Under the pieces are notes generated by a model. The model was not told the DNA's origin. It did not search any database and saw nothing but the letters and a program-made list of their open reading frames with translations. From Flammeovirga sp. EKP202 (GTDB lineage: Bacteria; Bacteroidota; Bacteroidia; Cytophagales; Flammeovirgaceae), in the NCBI RefSeq assembly GCF_014534745.1, contig NZ_JACVVP010000057.1, positions 1 through 48,765 on the forward strand: DNA of 48,765 nt, written 5' to 3'. Position numbers and translations under genes: made by a program. Of the stretch, positions 45,860 through 48,765 are shown piece by piece; within the stretch, counting starts at the first letter, position 1, and each line of letters opens with the position of its first letter.

Positions 45860-46978
45860 TTATGTGTGTATTTTAAGTTTGACAGTAAAACTGTCTTGAG
45901 TGTCTATAATCTCTAGTTGATGTTTGAGGTTATACTGCAAATTGAGACGTTTTTTTACATTTTCCAAACCAATGCCCCCTAATTGGTCTTTTGAAAGCTT
46001 TGTACGAGGTTTGCTGTTCGCTACTTCAAAGTAAATTTCATTAGATGTACTTACATCTAACTTTACTTTAATCCATCCATGATCTTCATCTTCAATATGA
46101 CTATGCTTAAAAGCATTTTCGATAAATGGAGCAAACAGTAAAGGAGCAATTTGTAAGGAGGGTTTCTCAATGTTCCAATCTGTCTCAATATTATCTTTTA
46201 TACTATCACTTTTAAGTAAGTGAAGATCGATAAAGTTTTTCAAGTAATCGACTTCTTTGTGAATCGGAACCGTTTCAGTGGAGGTGTCATAAAGCATGTA
46301 CCGTAGCATATCAGAAAGCTGTAATACCACTTCCGGAGTTTTGTCTGACTTGATAAAAGACAGTGTATAGATATTATTCAGTACATTAAAAAGAAAGTGG
46401 GGGTTGACCTGAGATTTTAAAAAACTCATTTCAGATTTCACTTGTTCCTCTCTCAATAAAGTAGCTTCATTCTCCTTTTTTAAGCCAAAAAGTGTCATCC
46501 TGTATGCTGTACTAGCCAAAGCGATCACTCCAAAAAGAATAATATTGTAGGTACTTTCAAAAATCTTAAATCCTTTACGGACCCTCTTTGCATTACGATT
46601 TTTTAATGCTCTTTCTCGCATTTCAGGGTCATCAAAAGGAAACATCATCCTTTCTGTATTGGATTGTTTCCATGCTTGGAAAATTTCCTTTTCGATATAT
46701 TGATAAAGAAAGGCAATGATTAATACAAAAGAAAAAAGAGATAATGCATAAACGAAATGCTTTTTCTCTAATAGTAATTTAGGAACTAAATAGTTGAGGT
46801 TAATTTGCCATATGAAAACCTGAAAACCCACCAGTAATACAGCCTTCATTGAACCATAAGCAAAGCCAAACCTTTGTTCGAAAAAGCTGTATGTCAAAAA
46901 AAGATAGGCAAGTATTAGTAGTCCTTGCCAGATATGATCTTGTTTAATTTTTTGTTGAGCTAACATTGAGTTTGTCAT
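45860..46978 (-). CDS. LytS-type membrane histidine kinase
   Basis: A 372-residue sensor from the Met at 46978; an in-frame Met 8 codons earlier (47002) would add a hydrophobic stretch and is less likely. The N-terminal half holds four hydrophobic segments (about 18-150), then a coiled linker (KKENEATLLREEQVKSEMSFLK). The His_kinase domain has phospho-acceptor H194 in NPHFLFNVLN, and the ATPase part has PFIENAFKH and GGIGLENVKKRL. These kinases normally pair with a LytTR-type regulator encoded next to them; none is in the window (icmF lies 68 bp downstream, a sulfatase diverges upstream). The signal sensed is unknown. Confidence 0.93.
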   Translation of the reverse strand: MTNSMLAQQKIKQDHIWQGLLILAYLFLTYSFFEQRFGFAYGSMKAVLLVGFQVFIWQINLNYLVPKLLLEKKHFVYALSLFSFVLIIAFLYQYIEKEIFQAWKQSNTERMMFPFDDPEMRERALKNRNAKRVRKGFKIFESTYNIILFGVIALASTAYRMTLFGLKKENEATLLREEQVKSEMSFLKSQVNPHFLFNVLNNIYTLSFIKSDKTPEVVLQLSDMLRYMLYDTSTETVPIHKEVDYLKNFIDLHLLKSDSIKDNIETDWNIEKPSLQIAPLLFAPFIENAFKHSHIEDEDHGWIKVKLDVSTSNEIYFEVANSKPRTKLSKDQLGGIGLENVKKRLNLQYNLKHQLEIIDTQDSFTVKLKIHT

Positions 46979-47107
46979 TATAATGAATAACAAAAATAAC
47001 AAATGTAGGGAAAAGGATAAAAACTGAACGAAAATGGATAATCAATAATTGAATAAGGAACGTTTTGAAAGGTATAGTTTTTAAAGTTTAATTATCGTAA
47101 AGTGAAG

Positions 47108-48643
47108 ATGAAAAAAAACATATACAGTTTCTTATGCTTATTTTTTACCGTATTTGGTTTAAATGCTCAGTCTCAAAAGCCTAATGTATTAGTGATTATG
47201 GGAGATGATGTTGGGTATGATAACATTTCTCGATACAACTTAGGACAGTTCAGTTACACAACTCCTAATATTGATCAAATTGGGGTTGATGGTGTGACGA
47301 TGACTACGTCTTATGCGCAACAAACCTGTACAGCAGGTCGTGCTGCTTTTATTACAGGACAATCTCCTCTGAGAACTGGTTTAACTACTATTGGTATGCC
47401 TGGTTCTAAGATTGGATTGCAAAAAGAAGATCCTACTATTGCAGAAATTCTTAAGCCTTTAGGTTATAGAACTGGTCAATTTGGAAAAAACCATTTAGGA
47501 GATAAAGATGATTTTCTACCCACTAATCATGGTTTTGATGAGTTCTACGGAAATTTATATCACTTAAATGCTGAAGAAGAGCCAGAAGATCCTGCTTATC
47601 CGCAAGATCCTGAGTTTAGAAAAAAATATGCTCCTAGAGGTGTGATTCATTCCTATGCTGATGGACGTATTTCGGATACAGGTCCTTTAACTGCTAAGAG
47701 AATGGAAACTGTAGATCAAGAATTTCTTGATGCTTCAATGAAATTTATGGATACTGCGATTGATAATGATGAACCTTTCTTTGTTTGGTTTAATTCAACA
47801 AGAATGCACGTTTGGACACATTTAGAAGGTGGAGAAAAAAATGAAGACCTTCAAAAATATGGTATTTACGGAGCGGGTATGAAAGAGTTAGATAACCAAG
47901 TAGGTGAGCTTCTAGATTTCTTAGAAAAGAAAGGTGTTTCTGATAATACTATTGTGATTTTCACAACTGATAATGGTGTGGAAAAAATGACTTGGCCTGA
48001 TGGTGGTAATTCAAGATTTAGAGGAGAAAAAGGCTCTACTTGGGAAGGTGGTGTACGTGTACCTTTCTTAATAAAGTACCCTAATGGTATTAAAAATACA
48101 GGTAAATATTTAAATGGTATGATTGCTCATGAGGACGTGATGCCTACACTTTACAGAGCAATTACTGGGAAAGGAGACCTTGCTGAACAATTAAAAACAA
48201 CGGGATATCAAGGTTTAGATAGAAACTACAAAGTACATTTAGATGGATATGATCAATGGGATTATATCACAGGTAAGCAAGATGAATCTAACCGTAAAAT
48301 AAATATTTATGTTGCGGATAATGGAGATATTCAAGCTGTAAGATGGAATGATTGGAAAGTACATTTCATTATTCAGGAAGGAGAAGGTGAAGATGGAATC
48401 ATGGGACCTAGAACAGTATTGAACTGGCCAAGAATTTATAACCTTGCACAAGATCCTTATGAAGTTGGAGATGAATCTGGTTTATATTTAAAATGGATGG
48501 GACAAAAGATGTGGCTTTTTGTACCTATAAAAGAAATTTTAGGTGAGTTTGTTGGGACATTTCAAGAGTTTCCTCCAAGACAAAAACCTGAGACATTGTC
48601 GCCTACAAATCTAAAGAAATTGATTTATAGCAAAACAAAATAA
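47108..48643 (+). CDS. S1-family sulfatase with C-T-A-G-R maturation motif
   Basis: The ATG at 47108 is preferred to a GTG at 47102; it gives a signal peptide M-K-K-N-I-Y-S-F...L-N-A-Q (about 1-21) and 511 residues. Metal residues D33-D34 are in IMGDDVGYD. The formylglycine motif is C-T-A-G-R with Cys74, the Ala/Gly form of C-x-A/P-x-R, followed by AAFITGQSPLRTG. GKNHLGD replaces the usual GKWHxG; FTTDNGVE and RGEKGSTWEGGVRVPFL complete the core. It differs from the four PUL sulfatases and stands alone, 22 kb from them, so it may serve another substrate. Not lipidated. Subfamily not assigned. Confidence 0.92.
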   Translation: MKKNIYSFLCLFFTVFGLNAQSQKPNVLVIMGDDVGYDNISRYNLGQFSYTTPNIDQIGVDGVTMTTSYAQQTCTAGRAAFITGQSPLRTGLTTIGMPGSKIGLQKEDPTIAEILKPLGYRTGQFGKNHLGDKDDFLPTNHGFDEFYGNLYHLNAEEEPEDPAYPQDPEFRKKYAPRGVIHSYADGRISDTGPLTAKRMETVDQEFLDASMKFMDTAIDNDEPFFVWFNSTRMHVWTHLEGGEKNEDLQKYGIYGAGMKELDNQVGELLDFLEKKGVSDNTIVIFTTDNGVEKMTWPDGGNSRFRGEKGSTWEGGVRVPFLIKYPNGIKNTGKYLNGMIAHEDVMPTLYRAITGKGDLAEQLKTTGYQGLDRNYKVHLDGYDQWDYITGKQDESNRKINIYVADNGDIQAVRWNDWKVHFIIQEGEGEDGIMGPRTVLNWPRIYNLAQDPYEVGDESGLYLKWMGQKMWLFVPIKEILGEFVGTFQEFPPRQKPETLSPTNLKKLIYSKTK

Positions 48644-48765
48644 TAAATAGTTAAAAATGGAAGTTGAAATGTGTTATTTAACTAAATTACTGAGCTATCG
48701 CTCTTTTAAAATTTTGAATTTTCATTTCTTTGACAGAAAGCCGATCTTTCTCCTATGAAAAGACT
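48644..48765. other. Window end, gene-free
   Basis: AT-rich sequence after the sulfatase. No terminator hairpin with a T-run was seen. An ATG at 48755 (M-K-R...) could open the next gene but only four codons are inside the window, so it is not annotated. Confidence 0.4.

Noticed and set aside
48755-48765. Start of another gene at the window end
   Set aside because: Only an ATG and three codons are visible, without a clear ribosome-binding site.

Overview
The window looks like part of the chromosome of a marine, polysaccharide-degrading member of the Bacteroidota, most likely order Cytophagales and plausibly Flammeovirga or a relative. This is an inference from content: low G+C, a hybrid two-component (HTCS) regulator, a SusC/SusD pair, many S1-type sulfatases, surface-lipoprotein glycoside hydrolases, a PorX-type regulator of type IX secretion, and an IcmF-type fused mutase. 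No rRNA, tRNA, CRISPR array, transposase or phage gene was seen.

Layout. (1) Positions 1-1439: the 3' end of a TPR-repeat protein and a PPP-type phosphoesterase. (2) 1446-6258: a 1340-residue HTCS sensor/regulator lying between two inverted, about 330-bp, hairpin-rich copies of an unidentified repeat. (3) 6314-25504: a polysaccharide utilisation locus. A sulfatase diverges from the + strand operon SusC - SusD - PF11790/GH128-like glycosidase with three CBMs - GH2 - GH16 - sulfatase, which closes with a strong terminator at 20857-20896. An unknown gene and two divergent sulfatases follow. (4) 25653-29315: Mn-type superoxide dismutase, a small conserved protein, two TerD proteins and a coiled-coil protein, a stress-response block. 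(5) 29420-32419: a tight - strand operon of DEDDh exonuclease-BRCT, acyltransferase and patatin-like lipase. (6) 32631-37796: porX, a membrane-anchored unknown, a Dabb protein, a basic periplasmic protein and an APS-reductase-type CysH. (7) 37965-42342: secreted Ig-repeat, SPOR-like and TPR proteins. (8) 42426-48643: icmF, a LytS-type histidine kinase and a fifth sulfatase.

How the parts could work together. The HTCS would sense an oligosaccharide in the periplasm and switch on the adjacent SusCD operon. Lipoprotein GH16 and GH128-like enzymes would cut the polymer at the surface, SusD/SusC would import fragments, and GH2 and sulfatases would trim them. Five sulfatases argue for a sulfated glycan, but the substrate cannot be settled from sequence. 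No formylglycine-generating enzyme or anSME is present here, so sulfatase maturation must be encoded elsewhere.

The most unusual items are the paired structured repeats around the HTCS gene, the GH128-like/GH16/GH2 combination with sulfatases, the hairpins in the longer intercistronic gaps of the PUL operon, and the coiled-coil protein with three I-x-x-F-F motifs beside two TerD genes.
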